A stretch of 64,000 nt of DNA from contig NC_080064.1 in the NCBI RefSeq assembly GCF_949987535.1, positions 45,899,937 through 45,963,936 of the forward strand. Reading direction: 5' to 3'. Each line of letters opens with the position of its first letter. Within the stretch, counting starts at the first letter, position 1. A program made the position numbers and the translations under genes. Source of the DNA: Balaenoptera acutorostrata. Lineage: Eukaryota; Chordata; Mammalia; Artiodactyla; Balaenopteridae. The notes below the pieces were generated by a model. That model searched no databases, was not told where the DNA came from, and was given only the letters and a program-made list of their open reading frames with translations. Below are positions 46,237 to 57,640 of the stretch, piece after piece.

Positions 46237-49200
46237 TTTATTTTATTTATTTATTTTTGGCTGTGTTGGGTCTTCGTTGCTGTGTGCGGGCTTTCTCTAG
46301 TTGCGGTGAGCGGGGGCTACTCTTCATTGCGGTGCGCAGGCTTCTCATTGCGGTGGCTTCTCTTATTGTGGAGCACGGGCTCTAGGCGCATGGGCTTCAG
46401 TAGTTGTGGCACTTGGGCTCAGTAGTTGTGGCTCACAGGCTCTAGAGCGCAGGCTCAGTAGTTGTGGCGCACGAGCTTAGTTGCTCTGCGGCATGTGGGA
46501 TCTTCCCGGACCAGGGCTCGAACCCGTGTCCCCTGCATTGGCAGGCGGATTCTTAACCACTGCGCCACCAGGGAAGCCCTGAATACTCTTTCTAAAGGAG
46601 GAAACCACTCTGCAAATTCCAGTACACAGTCCGCGGGGCCAGCGACGCCGGATCTTCTGACTCTCTTAAGAGGGGCATGAAATCCATATTTTTGTGAAAA
46701 TTTTCCCATTTTTGAAATGTTGGCAATTAATTCAAAATTTTAAAACACTGTGCAGGCCAAGACCAAATATATTTACGGGCTAGAGTCCACCTCATTTGCA
46801 ATCTCTGCATATCCCTGCACTGTCTTCTGGCTGGATGAAAAAAGTGAAGATTGTGGAGGGGATTCCTCCATGGGGGAAGGGCACACGGCCCTGACTCTGT
46901 GTCAGGCACCATGCTGGGGCTGCAGGGGAGACAGCTGGACCTTAAGCTCCATGGAGGCAGCCAGTGCCTGAATCATGGAAAGGACTTAAACATCTGAATG
47001 AATGAACCCAGATTCAGGCCCTCCCTTTAAGGAGCTCACAATCTAAGAGGGACCTAAGTCTCAGACATATACAAGGTAGAGACTACCTAGCCCCCCCGTG
47101 AGAAGGATGAAGTGCTAGGAGAGCCCCGAGGAGGTGCAGTCACTTCCAGTGGAGTGGGATCGAGGACAGCTTCCTGGAGGGGGAAGCTAAGCTGGACCTT
47201 GAAGACTGGGTAGACTCAAACTCACTGGGGATGCGGGAAGGGCAGAGAGAATTCTGGGCATCAGGTGTGGTATGGTCAGGGGTAAGACAGCCCAGGAAGG
47301 GTGTCTGGAGAAATTATAACCAGGGTTGAAGGAGAGACTGGGCTTTGGTCACCAGATATGCTTTTAAGCACCCACAGCTACTTCTGGTACCATCCCTGCC
47401 TTCCTTAGGCACCACATGCATAAAGCAAGGGAAGTCTTCCGCTTACCTGAAGAGGCCTGGGGAGGAGGCTAAGTTTTTCTCCTAACTTGCTGGAGGCTGT
47501 ATTTCAGCGCACACCTTGTTTTGTGGCCCCAGTATCGGGGAGGCACAGCCCCAGGGGTGGCCTTAGTGGCCCTATGGCACAGACAGCACTCAAGGAGAAA
47601 GGAAGGATTTTTCTGTGCCTCTGGCACCCACACGGAGCCTGGCACAGAGTAAATGCTCAATACACACTTGTTAAACAGAACTGACACTGAACTTGTTCTT
47701 CCACTTGAGATCGTATTACCCCAGGGACCTTGGGACAATGACATCATCTCTCTGGGCTTCAGTTTCTTCATCTGTAAAGTGGGGAGAATATGATCTACTC
47801 TGCAGGGTGATTATGAGGTTGAAACGAGGTAATTAAAATAAAGAGCTAGAAGCAGTACCTGGTGCCCAGAAGGTGCCAGAGAAGTGGGAGCTCCTCCTTC
47901 CCACCTACATGGGAGGGTAAACCTTACAAAACCCTCCTGCCTTCCCAATTTGCAAAGACATTTCCAGCTCTTCCCAGCCAGCAGCTTAGGGATAATCAAG
48001 CATCTCTCTAAAGAGAGGCTTTCCGGTAAACGAAGGAGAAAATCAGCCTTACAGCTGGGAGAGATCCAGCTGCCCTGAAGAACTGTCTCCAGGCTTATCC
48101 TTTCAATAGAAACACACCCAGACAAGCAGCTTGGGGAAGCAGGCCATTTGGAGAGGATTTGTGGAATCTCCCAGACAAACAGTTGCGTGGAAAAGGGATC
48201 CCATCCAAGCTTATGTGTGAGGGAATAAATACTCCAGCTCTGAAGGCAGGTGGGGATGGTTGGGAGCCAGACACGGTGCTGGGGACCTGGAGTCAGAAGG
48301 CCAGGGCTCACCTACCAGCTGTACTTCTTACTACCTGGGGAGCCTCAGGCCCTCCTGGGGCCTCAGTTTGCTTATCAGTGAAATGGGGATAATTCCCGTC
48401 CTACAAGGGAGACAAAGGATGTGAAAACTATTCCTAAATATAGGTGTTCCCTAGGATTCCATTTGGGAAATGATCTAGAGCTATGTATTAGGCTGATCCA
48501 TATGAAACTGCTGTTTCTGTAAGTCAAAAATGTTAGCATGTCAGCAATTTCATGTATTTCAACCTAATTATTTTTGCACATAATTGGACCTTCATGAGGT
48601 CTTATACATTTGTTGCCTATTCCTTGGGTCTCTGGGATATTTTGCATCCAGCCCACTTTGTTCATCTCATCTCTACCAATTTCCCCACCCATCTCGGTTG
48701 CCCCTACAAGCAACTCTCCTCCCGCCACTCAGACTGGGTACAGTTCCCAGAAGACCCTGCTCTATTTCACCCCTCCCTGCCTTCGGTTATCCGTCCCCCT
48801 GGAATGCCACTGCTAACTTGTATTCCTTCCTCAAGGCCCAACTCAAATGCCCCGACCCCTGCCAACCCACCTGTGAGATGATTTCAAGTTACTTTGGCCC
48901 CCAAGGTCCTCCACGTCCCATCTTTTGCCTACAAAAGTGTTCCAGGACAAATGACTAACAGTTCCCCAAATCATGCCTCCTTCGCCGCTGTATGTGCTGA
49001 TACAGCACTCAGAGCTTCCTTCCCACTCCTGAGCTTAAACATAGAGCTCAGACACACAGCTTCCTCTGGGAAGCCCAGCTCACCTTCCCTGCAGCCCCAG
49101 CTGCCCTGAGTTGGGTTGGGGCCTCCTGTCACAGCATCTACCACCTTGTACTGCCCCAGTCTGGCCCGTCTGAGGGTGGGCGCCGTGTCTGACTCTCCCT

Positions 49201-52200
49201 GGACACCCGTGCCCAGCACACAGTAGGTGCACATGACTTGGTTCCCCTTTCCCCAGCTCAGTGCTTACGCTCCATCAATAGGGAAGAAGGTGAGGAGGAA
49301 CAGCTTTACTTTTCTCAGTCCAAGCCTGTTTTTCGTAAAATCTATCAGGAACATGCCCTCTGTTGGTGGACCAGTAGCCTCCTTTCCCCAGGAAAGGAGG
49401 AGATGAGAAAAGGCCTCTTTCATTGTCCTTGCTCTTCCCTCAAGCCAGCCTCCTCCCATGTGAGCGCTGGCTTTTCCCGTGTCAGAGGGAAGTGCCCCAC
49501 CCTGCCCAAGCAAATGGAGGTCCAGTCCACAGCCTCTTAGAGCATCCGTGTGAGTTGGCTCACCTTGATTAAAACTTCAAAGTATCCTTTTGCGTTGGCA
49601 GGGCTGATGGGCGTATAGGCTCTCTGAATTTCTAAGCCATCTACTATCCCTCTGGGAAAGAGAAGCACTCAGTCAGGCAGTCAGCCAGTCATTCAACAAA
49701 CCCTTAGAGTACCGAATCTGTGCCAGGCTGGTGAAAGTGAAGGTGGGGGCCCAGTCATCCCCAGTGGTCCTCACTGAGGGGAAGGCAAGATGGAGCAGAA
49801 GAAAATAGCACTGGGCTCCCCCCACTGCCACGTGCTGGCTGTGAGACCCTGGGCAGGTCATTTAAATCCTCAGCTGCCCCTTCTGTAAAATGGGGACAAC
49901 TGTCTATGCCCCTGCTGTGTGGCTCCACAGGGGTCACAGATGAAAAAGTGCTTCAAAAAGTACAATGATGGGCTTCCCTGGTGGCGCAGTGGTTGAGAAT
50001 CCACCTGCCAATGCAGGGGACATGGGTTCGAGCCCTGGTCCGGGAAGATCCCACATGCTGCGGAGCGACTAAGCCAGTGCGCCACAGCTACTGAGCCTGT
50101 GCTCTAGAGCCCACGAGCCACAACAACTGAAGCCCACGCGCCTAGAGCCCGTGCTCCACAACAAGAGAAGCCACTGCAATGAGAAGCCCGCGCACTGCAA
50201 CAAAGAGTAGCCCCTGCTCACTGCAACTGGAGAAAGCCCGCGTGCAGCAACGGATACCCAATGCAGCCAAAATAAATTAAAAAAATAAAAAAATAAAAAA
50301 AGTACACTGATGATGTGAGCTATTTTAGGACATCACTGGGGTTTTTCCTGACCTCTCCTAGACCACAGAATGATCAAGATAAAAATAACTATATTGGGCT
50401 TCCCTGGTGGTGCAGTGGTTGAGAATCTGCCTGCCAATGCAGGGGACACGGGTTTGAGCCCTGGTGTGGGAAGATCCCACATGCTGCGGAGCGACTAGGC
50501 CCGTGAGCCACAATTGCTGAGCCTGCGCGTCTGGAGCCTGTGCCCCGCAACAAGAGAGGCAGTGATAGTGAGAGGCCCGCGCACCGCGATGAAGAGTGGC
50601 CCCCAGTTGCCACAACTAGAGAAAGCCCTGGCACAGAAACGAAGACCCAACACAGCCAAAAATAAATAAATAAATAAAAACAAAACAAACCAAAAAACAA
50701 CTATATTTAACAAGCGTTTAACATTTATCAAACACGACCGCATGCCAGGAGCATCAGAAGTGAAAGGATCCTCAAAGGTGCCCTAGTCCAAAGCCTGACG
50801 CCATGCATGAATCCCCTCCAGTGTTATCAACAAGGGGGCCAGGAGCACAGTCATGAGTAATAATAAGAGCAGCCATGTTGTAGTAAACGCCTATGATGCA
50901 CCAAGCATATTATATGCAGTATCTCATTTATTTCAAACAATAACCAAAATGAGGAAACCAAGGCTTCCCTGGAGCACCTAAGCACTCCTCTCTTGAGCCC
51001 TACTATGTACAAAATTTTCTTCTTTGAGGTATGCAAAGATTAAAAAGGCCTGTCCCAATGTATCAAAAGTTGGGCAGAAATATTCAATAAATGCTTACAG
51101 AACAAACAAGGAAATAACGAACAGAACATATGGCATGGCTCAGATGCAAAGGGCACTGTGACATTTGCTATGACAGAGGTAAAAGTGACAGGCACTCTCA
51201 CCTAGGGAACCTCAGAAGGCCTTGAGCTCAGAAGGTCTTAAAGGACAAGCAGGCCACTAACAGGTAACAATGGGCAGGAAGTAAAGTAATTCCAGGCAGA
51301 GGGAACAGCCTGGGCAAAAGCTTAGAGGTAGGATAATGTAGGGCAAGCCAGGAACTGGCGAGTGGACCTCGGGGCTGGAACAAGGGGCACGTATCGGGGT
51401 GGTTGGGGGTGGGTGGAGAAGAACTTGGTGGGCAAGGAGGCGGGGGCCTTGGGTTAGAGTGTCACTGGGGAGGCACTGTGGAGTACCAGAAGGGGGCTGA
51501 ATGAGGAGGGATGTGGTCAGCTGCATGTGTTAGGAATGTCACTGGAGTGACAGAGAGGGGCCAGACTAGAGGCAGGTAGTTCTGGGCATCCCTGACTTAT
51601 GGATGGAGGGTTGCTTGGGGCTGTGACCTGTCCTGTGGCCCCTCCTGTCCACTGGAACAGTGACCTTTAAGGACCGTCAGCCAGGCCACAGGCCAGAACA
51701 AGCTGGGCACAAACACCAGGGGTCAGTGCGAGGCAAGTGACCAGAGTGTGATGAGTAATAAGCTCTCTCCTGGTTTCCTTCCTCGTCCTCTGGCTATACT
51801 TTCCGTCTCCTTTGCTGGCTCTGCCTCCTCTTGCCAACACCATAAATGCTGGAGTTGCCAGGGTTCGGTCCTACCTCCTTCCCTCTTTCCATGCCCCACA
51901 TGCTCCCAAATGCCATCCAGGCATAACAATATACCTGGATGATTCCCAGATCCACGTCTGCAGCTCAGATTTCTCTGCTGAGCTTCAGACCCAGAGAGTC
52001 AACTGCCTGGCAGTCACCTCCATCGGAGGTCCCAAAGGGTCTTGTCCCTGTGTAGGTGGAGGTGGGGATCAAGGTGGGAGGAGAGTACAAATGTAAGCTG
52101 GAAGGAAGAAGGAAGTTCAGAGGAGGTGAAGGGTGTAACTCAGGAGGCGGGCTGTTTGGGTTTGAATCCTTATTAGCTGTGTGAGACTGGGCAACTCCCT

Positions 52201-53938
52201 TATTTTCAACAACAGTGTCTTCTCTATCAACTGGTGCTAATCATTATGAGGTTAATACCACAAGCTCTGGAGCCACACTGCTTGCTTTCAAATCCTGGCT
52301 CCAACATTTCCTAACTGTGTGATCTTGGGGAAGTTACTAAACCTCTCTGACTTCAGTTTCCTCTCGGGCATGATAATGGTGTCTACCACACAGGATTTTG
52401 TGAGGAATGAATGAGCTTATACATATGAGCACACAGAACGGTGCCTTGGATACTAAGTGCTAAAAAAGTGTTTGCTGTTACTGTTATTATTATTTATTAT
52501 GAAAATGCATTATCTAGTTCAATTCCAAGAGCTCTCTGAGTCATGTATTACTACATTTATTTTGAAGATGACAAATGGAGGTTTAAGGAAGGTTAAGCAA
52601 GTTGCCCTAGACCACACAGCTAGCAAATGGCAGAGCAGGGCTGCAAAGCCTGGGTCCTCCCACTACCTGAGTGTACCGTAGGATGAGGTGCTGGCCAGGC
52701 CGCAGGCCGAGCTGGCTGTTCCCAGGTAATGCAAACCGGACAAGGTAGGTGTCCTTAGTGAGTCTGTCTGTGGCACTGATGAGGAAGGCCAGGAAGGTCT
52801 CTGGGCTCAGTTTGGAAGGACAGCTCTGCAACAGGAAAAGATTCAACAGCTAGAAGCTGGGACTCAGAGACATGCAAGCATCCATGGGCATCCTCCCCAT
52901 AAGGAGAGGCTATCAAGGCCAATAAGTTTTCTCTGTAATAGCGTAGTCCCACCTTACTTCCCTTTCAGGCTCTAAGAATGCCAGAACACTTTACATTGGG
53001 CTCACCCTGCTCTGAAGCCTTGTATGGCTCCCCTCAGCCCCAGGATAAAGTGCAAGGTCCTTAACTGGACACTCAAGGGCCCTGTGGATGGGCCCCAAGG
53101 CTCATTTTATCTCCCAGGCATCAGACAACAGACTTGTCTCTGTACCCCTAAGAATAACTTACGGCTTCCTACCTGTGAGTCTATTTGCTCAAGCTATGCC
53201 CTCTATCCAGAACACTCATCTCCAGTGTATGAAAGATCTACCCATCCTTCAAACCCGCTAAAATCCAGATTTGCACAATTTAGAAATTGATGGGACCTTA
53301 CGGATGATCTAATCCAATATCCTTATTTTATATGTGGGGAAACTGAGGCCTGAGTGGTAGTGACTTATTTGTACAAGGTCACACCATGAGCAGGGACTCA
53401 AATTCATGTCTTCCAAGTCTCAGGCCACTGTCCTTAATATTCCACCCCACCTCTACCTCCTCCGGGAAGTCTTCTCTGAATGCCACGACTCACAGATCTC
53501 CCTCTCCTGTAAAATGCCCACACCCAATTCACTCCTGGGACCTCCCCTCGCCACCTGCCCCATGCCCCACTCACCAGCTCAAGGCCAGGCTTTGAACCTG
53601 GGTCAGTCTGCTTCCATTAAGCCCACTCTTTTCTCTCTGCTGTAGAGAGTCAGAGGATGCTTCCCCGAGCAGGTACACTGCACAGGGCTGAGGCCAGGTG
53701 GACGCTGCCACCTGGCCCTCATGTCTGAGGAGCGGCTCCCCCTCACCTGTGTCTCTTCTCCACTCAGCAGGCTCCTGTCCTTGCTGGCTCGGGCTGCCTC
53801 CCAACTTGCTAGGTCTCGCTGGTAGAGGTCGAACACGCAGGGCGAGCAGCCACTGCCGCAGCATTGGGAGGGCAAGGGCTCCACCGGCCGAAGCTGCAGC
53901 CAGGCTTCCTCCTCGTCGTCTTCCTCCCCCTTGTCCAT
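37674..53938 (-). CDS. CYB5RL: NADH-cytochrome b5 reductase-like protein (CYB5RL), six coding exons
   Basis: Exons 53938-53747, 52825-52677, 49651-49564, 45800-45696, 41876-41673 and 37877-37674 join into 313 codons plus TAG, close to the recalled human length of 315. Residues 21-50 form a cysteine-rich oxidoreductase-like N-terminal module (CCGSGCSPCVFD). The ferredoxin reductase-type FAD domain follows, with the flavin motif RAYTPIS at 124-130. The NADH-binding half carries GTGLAPM at 188-194 and CGSAEF at 287-292, and the chain ends SYFLF. By family it transfers electrons from NADH via FAD to an acceptor such as cytochrome b5, and its own substrate is not established to my knowledge. I see no membrane segment or myristoylation start (MG). 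It is head-to-head with MRPL37. Confidence 0.95.
38585..38745. mobile_element. Probable ancient L1 3' fragment
   Basis: TTTATTGGAGTATAACATA and AACCATGTAACCAGCGTCC resemble old L1 3' sequence. Low resolution. Confidence 0.4.
39965..40160 (+). repeat. MIR fragment
   Basis: TGTGTTACCTTGGGCAAG to AGTGCTAGGCACAGAGAAAG, a long copy. Confidence 0.85.
40261..40377 (-). mobile_element. CHR-class SINE, short type
   Basis: Reverse copy ending GGCCAGGGACGTCCC, diverged from the others. Confidence 0.85.
41673..41876 (-). CDS. CYB5RL: CYB5RL exon 5: NADH-binding motif
   Basis: A 204-nt exon, phase 0 at both ends, following CTGTTCCCTAG. Encodes YGELLMLAAGTGLAPMVPI, with the Gly-rich nucleotide-binding loop, through FWNVRTFFVLSQ. 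The donor is CCAG|GTGAGC. Confidence 0.94.
42700..42865 (+). repeat. MIR fragment
   Basis: CTCTGAGCCTTGGTTTCTTC and TCATGAGGATTAAAGAGATG. Ends where the CHR SINE inserted. Confidence 0.78.
42867..43222 (+). mobile_element. CHR-class SINE, long type
   Basis: Head GGGACTTCCCTGGTGGCACAG; A- and T-rich tail. Imperfect duplication AAGTRCCTGGTATGG. Confidence 0.93.
43949..44063 (-). mobile_element. CHR-class SINE, short type
   Basis: Reverse copy ending GGACCACCAGGGAAGTC. Confidence 0.87.
44165..44525 (+). mobile_element. L1 3' end with AT/CA microsatellite
   Basis: Typical late L1 text (GACCTGCTGTATAGCACAGG, CTGAGTCACTTTGCTGTACA, TGTAAATCAACTGTACTTCA) surrounds TATG/TA/CA repeats at about 44370-44455. 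Confidence 0.85.
44706..44822 (+). mobile_element. CHR-class SINE, short type
   Basis: Head GGGACTTCCCTGGTGGTCCAG, ends TGTGGCC and poly-A. Flanked by ATATTTTTTCTG/ATATTTTCTG. Confidence 0.9.
45696..45800 (-). CDS. CYB5RL: CYB5RL exon 4: end of FAD-binding domain
   Basis: A 105-nt exon, phase 0 at both ends, from acceptor ATCCTCCCAG to donor CCAG|GTCAGT. Encodes CYQTGLMSQYVESW and GDTAFWRGPFGGFFYKPNQ, a stretch characteristic of this reductase. Confidence 0.93.
46199..46579 (-). mobile_element. CHR-class SINE, long type, with 29-base poly-T
   Basis: Reverse copy with a long uninterrupted poly-T at its left end and the duplication TGAATACTCTTTC on both sides. Suggests a young insertion. Confidence 0.94.
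48600..49240 (+). repeat. L2-like fragment
   Basis: C/T-rich text with AAGGCCCAACTCAAATGCCC and a CAGCACACAGTAGGTGCA end, typical of L2. Confidence 0.65.
49564..49651 (-). CDS. CYB5RL: CYB5RL exon 3: flavin-binding motif
   Basis: An 88-nt exon entering in phase 2 after CTTTCCCAG and leaving in phase 0 at CAAG|GTGAGC. It encodes GIVDGLEIQRAYTPISPAN and continues to GYFEVLIK. RAYTPIS corresponds to the RxYTxxS flavin-phosphate motif of cytochrome b5 reductases. Confidence 0.92.
49970..50300 (+). mobile_element. CHR-class SINE, long type
   Basis: Head GGGCTTCCCTGGTGGCGCAG; duplication AAAAAGTACAMTGATG. Confidence 0.93.
50396..50690 (+). mobile_element. CHR-class SINE, long type
   Basis: Head GGGCTTCCCTGGTGGTGCAG; duplication AACTATATT. 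Only about 100 bp from the previous SINE. Confidence 0.93.
52250..52470 (+). repeat. MIR fragment
   Basis: CTAACTGTGTGATCTTGGGG and CTCTGACTTCAGTTTCCTC identify a long MIR. Confidence 0.82.
52677..52825 (-). CDS. CYB5RL: CYB5RL exon 2: start of FAD-binding domain
   Basis: Phase 0 entry after CCTGTTGCAG. Encodes SCPSKLSPETF to GQHLIL and ends CTACG|GTACAC in phase 2. A stronger-looking donor 9 nt downstream (ACTCAG|GTAGTG) would put exon 3 out of frame, so the CG|GT boundary is preferred. The family phrase GQHLILR-GIVD supports this. Confidence 0.88.
52826..53746. other. CYB5RL intron after coding exon 1
   Basis: Mostly L2-like and MIR-like relic sequence in about 52990-53600. No exon was recognised. 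Confidence 0.6.
53747..53938 (-). CDS. CYB5RL: CYB5RL coding exon 1: oxidoreductase-like N-terminal module
   Basis: ATG at 53938-53936 starts MDKGEEDDEEEAW, an acidic leader, followed by LPSQCCGSGCSPCVFDLY. The exon begins upstream at 54022 after the acceptor CCTCTCCCAG. The in-frame ATG at 54040 lies in the intron and is not used. The donor is ACACAG|GTGAGG, phase 0. Confidence 0.92.
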
Positions 53939-54910
53939 TGTCAGTGGGCCTTGGTCAGGCAGGGGGTGCGGGCAACTGGGTGCTCTTCCCAGGGTAGGCC
54001 CAGGCCCTGCTCCCTTGCCAGCCTGGGAGAGGGAAAACATGTGGTTACACTCTGGTCACCTCTATTCCGCTCATTCTCCCTGAGGCCTGCAGGTGCCAAG
54101 CTCTGTGCGAGCACTGGGGACAGGGATGAATCAATCCTGGGATCTGCTGCCTGGTGGGGGAGGGAGGGAGACAGGGCACAGCGATCAGAACGGGCAACCA
54201 CGGTTTCTTGACCTCTTCCTGTGCTCTGAGGAGTGCTGGATTAAGATTACATAGAAAATCTCATTGAATTTTTAAAATATTTTAAATGATGAAGTACAAC
54301 ATTTATGTACAACTTAATATTTATAAAAGTTATAAAAATAAATTATAGATAAATTATAAATAAAAATAAATAAAAGAACCCTTTTGTAACCACCACTCAC
54401 TCAAGTAAAAAGAACCTTGCTGGCATCCCAGAAGCCACACATGTGTGTTCCTTCCTGATCACACCCCCGCTCCCCATTACCACCACCCTGACTTTTGATA
54501 TAATCATTCCCTTGCTTTTCCTTAGTTGTGCCACCTTTATTTGCAACCCTATCCACTATTTATCAGCTTTGCTTAGTTTCTACCTTTAAACAGAATCATA
54601 TGAATGCATTCTTCTGTGTCTGGTTTCTTTTACTCACCACTGTTGGTGAGTCACCTATCAAATTGCTGCATCTCATTGAATCTTTACAACAAGGCCAGTC
54701 CTGGAGGTGTCATTTTATGGATGGGAAAACTGGGGTCTGGAGAGGTTTAGTAACTTACCCAGGGTGACAAAGGTCCCCAAATGATGGCACTGGGACTTTA
54801 ACTCTGCTCTGTCTGGTTTCAGAACATATTGTTCTTCAATCACAGGAAGACAGGAGGAGGAGGAAGTCATGATGGTCCAGGTGAGAGGTAATGAGGACCT
54901 GGACCAGGGG

Positions 54911-55137
54911 AGCTTCAGGGAGGACGAGAGGACAGGGGTCAATTAGAGAAATCCTGAAGCAGTAATTAACAGGACACAGAGACTGATGGCTGTGAGGTGA
55001 GCAGGTGAGGGGGATAGAGCTTCAGGGAAGCTTCAGGGAGGACGAGAGGACAGGGGTCAATTAGAGAAATCCTGAAGCAGTAATTAACAGGACACAGAGA
55101 CTGATGGCTGTGAGGTGAGCAGGTGAGGGGGATAGAG
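54911..55137 (+). repeat. 118-bp tandem duplication
   Basis: The segment AGCTTCAGGGAGGACGAG to GGTGAGGGGGATAGAG occurs at 54911 and again at 55029 with no difference I can see over about 109 bp. It sits in an old diverged repeat. Confidence 0.95.
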
Positions 55138-55894
55138 GGGTTGAAGGGACATCCAGGTGTCTGGCTTGGATCCGTGGGTGGATAGTGGGTCCAAGAGAAG
55201 TTGAGTTTTAGGGGAAAGAGGAAGTGGGGGAAATGGTTAAGTTCAGTTTGAGGTACACTGAGTGCCTGTGGGACATCCAAGGGCAAAATCCAGCTGCCAG
55301 TTGGATTAAATAGGTCTAGGTACCTGAGTCTGGAGATGGAGCTCTGGGTAACCGACAACAAGGGAGGGATGAGTGGGTAAAGGAAGAGAACAGGCTGGAG
55401 CCTCTGAAGGCCTGCTTGGCCTCCTGCTTCCTGCAGCACTCACTGCACTTGGTCCAGCCCTGGTCACTGCAGGTGCTCAATAAATGCTCTTCCAGTCAAT
55501 GAATCTCTACCCTATAGCATTTCACACTGTTCAGAAATTACATGTTTACGTGGTTTTCTCTTCTTTTGAGACTGTGAACTCCTTGAGGGCAGAGACCTGT
55601 TTTTTATTCATTTTGTGAACTAGCACAGTGTACATTTAAAAATATGGATGTTATATGAAAGGAAGGAAAGAAGGAAAGGAGCTTGGTTTCAGGGCCATTA
55701 GGTAAACATTGTCTGAAAGAAAGATCAGGGAGGAAAATTTAAATGGTTATGATTTATTTTGAGATGTTTCTGTGAGGGCAGTTTGGGATTTATCAAGGTT
55801 CTCTGTCTTTATATGTGGACCTCTACAGTTTATATAGAAATAGACCTGGTCATCTCACCTGTAAGGAAACTATTCACTGAAAATTCCACAGGCA

Positions 55895-56122
55895 GGGACT
55901 TCCCTGGTGGTCCAGCTGTTAAGACTCTGCGCTCACAATGCAGGGGGCCCGGGTTTGATCCCTGGTCAGGGAACTAGATCCTGCATGCTGCAACTAAAAG
56001 ATCCCGCATGCCACAACTAAAGATCCCGCATGCCGCAATGAAGATCCCACACGCGGCAATGAAGATCCTGCGTGCGGCAAATAAGACCCGGCGCAGCCAA
56101 ATAAATAAATAAATATTTTTAA
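55895..56122 (+). mobile_element. CHR-class SINE, short head with internal tandem repeat
   Basis: Head GGGACTTCCCTGGTGGTCCAG, then five or so imperfect units of about 21 bp (GATCCCGCATGCCGCAATGAA type) at about 55976-56080, then the AAAT tail. Duplication TCCACAGGCA. Confidence 0.88.
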
Positions 56123-56252
56123 AAAATCCACAGGCAAATCAAAGTAAAAGAGGGTCTTCTCTCCCTCTTGTCTGAGAACAGAACTTAGGGGAAGTCTGAT
56201 GTCCCAGAGCATTATTTGATGTAAATATCACTCCTCTAAAAGCTCCAGTCTT

Positions 56253-56600
56253 GGACTTCCCTGGTGGCACAGTGGTTAAGAAGCCGCCTGCCAATGCAGG
56301 GGACACGGGTTCGAGCCCTGGTCGGGGAAGATCCCACATGCCGTGGAGCAACTAAGCCCGTGTGCCACAACTACTGAGTCTGCACTCTAGAGCCCGTGAG
56401 CCACAACTACTGAAGCCCACGTGCCTAGAGCCGGTGTTCCGCAACAAGAAGCTACCGCAATGAGAAGCCTGTGCACTGCAGCGAAGAATAGCCACTGCTT
56501 GCCGCAGTAAGTCCACGCACAGCAATGAAGACCCAACGCAGCCAAAAATAAACAAATAAATATATTTAAAAATATAAGTAAATAAAATTAAAAAAATAAA
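56253..56600 (+). mobile_element. CHR-class SINE, long type
   Basis: Head GGACTTCCCTGGTGGCACAG; duplication TAAAAGCTCCAGTCTT on both sides. Confidence 0.94.
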
Positions 56601-57179
56601 AGCTCCAGTCTTTGATTTCCTCCTATTCATTCCTGCCTCTTAGACACTTACTGGGCAGGGGCTGCTGAATGAGGTGCTGGGACACAAGAGGTGACTGACA
56701 CTCATCTCTGTCCTGGAAGAGTCATCCACTAAACAGATTAGAACCGGGATAAGAACAGATGCACTGCCTCACTCAGTCCTCTCAACAGCTGTACATAAGT
56801 AGGCCATGCTCTTCCTCATTTCACAATGGAGAAAACTGAGGCCAGGAAGCAGGAGTGGTAAAGTTAGTGCACATACCTGGTCTCTTAAGACTCCAGGCTG
56901 CTCTTTCTCCCTGGATTTCATGCTCTAGAGGGCAGAGGAGAGTGTCTTCATCTCCAATTCCCAGTGCCTGGCACTGGGCTGGCACAGAACAGAGACCCAA
57001 CTTGCCAAACTGCCACTGAATTTTATGGGCACCCTGGAGCCTCCCAAGGGCAGTAGCTTCATTCGTGCATAAAGTGCTAGAATCAAGGTGTGGGCCAAGT
57101 CTGTGGAAAAGCAGAGGAGCAAACCACCACACCTGCTAGAAGACAGTGAAGTCCCGTTTCTTGGTTACCAATCACTTCC

Positions 57180-57640
57180 CAGGAGCCCTAACCTTTAAGA
57201 TCTTTCCCACTTTTCCTGCTTTCCACACCCATTTACACTGGAGCTTCCCATGGGCCCAAACGATGTGCTTCCAGTCTCCCCCTACACGATCCATCAGCAC
57301 ACCTCCCACCAGCTGTGATCACACCAGTCCCCTGCTTAGCAACCTTCAATAGCTCCCCGCTGCCTACTAGATACAATCCAATCTCCTTGTGTGGTGCCCA
57401 GTGTTCTCCTGATCAGAACTTGTCCAAGTTCTCTTACCACTTACTATCATTGGTTTTAGAAGGGTAGTTCCTCTGTGTGCAATAAATCTTTCTCTTATAG
57501 AGGAAAGAAAACCTGGTTCTACTGCTGGTTCTATCATTTCAGGAAGGTTTAGCAGGTTGAGAACCCCTTGAGGGCAAGCAGGTGTCTTATTCTTTCTGTA
57601 TTCTACCACCAAGCACAGGCCTGGCATATGGAAGGCTCAG
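57180..57640 (+). repeat. L2-like fragment
   Basis: CTTAGCAACCTTCAATAGCT and CCTTGAGGGCAAGCAGGTGT are L2-like, diverged. Confidence 0.6.

Larger units (their letters stand above)
45801..49563. other. CYB5RL intron 3
   Basis: Contains a reverse CHR SINE with a 29-base poly-T end at 46199-46579, MIR copies (45900-46050, 47690-47870, 48290-48420) and L2-like sequence at about 48600-49240. No exon was recognised. Confidence 0.65.
49652..52676. other. CYB5RL intron 2
   Basis: Contains two long CHR SINEs and several plus-strand MIR copies (49840-49960, 52130-52220, 52250-52470), plus a reverse MIR at 52540-52660. No exon was recognised. Confidence 0.65.

Noticed and set aside
47811..48311. 166-codon minus-strand open frame
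   Set aside because: Intron 3 of CYB5RL; composition and sequence show no family similarity, and it overlaps a MIR.
52668..52676. Alternative CYB5RL exon 2 donor (ACTCAG|GTAGTG)
   Set aside because: It looks stronger than CG|GTACAC, but joining from it puts exon 3 out of frame and destroys the RAYTPIS motif.
53939..54040. Longer CYB5RL start at 54040 (MFSLSQAGK)
   Set aside because: The ATG lies inside a perfect acceptor (TTTTCCCTCTCCCAG at 54023) so it is intronic. The acidic MDKGEED start at 53938 fits the family.
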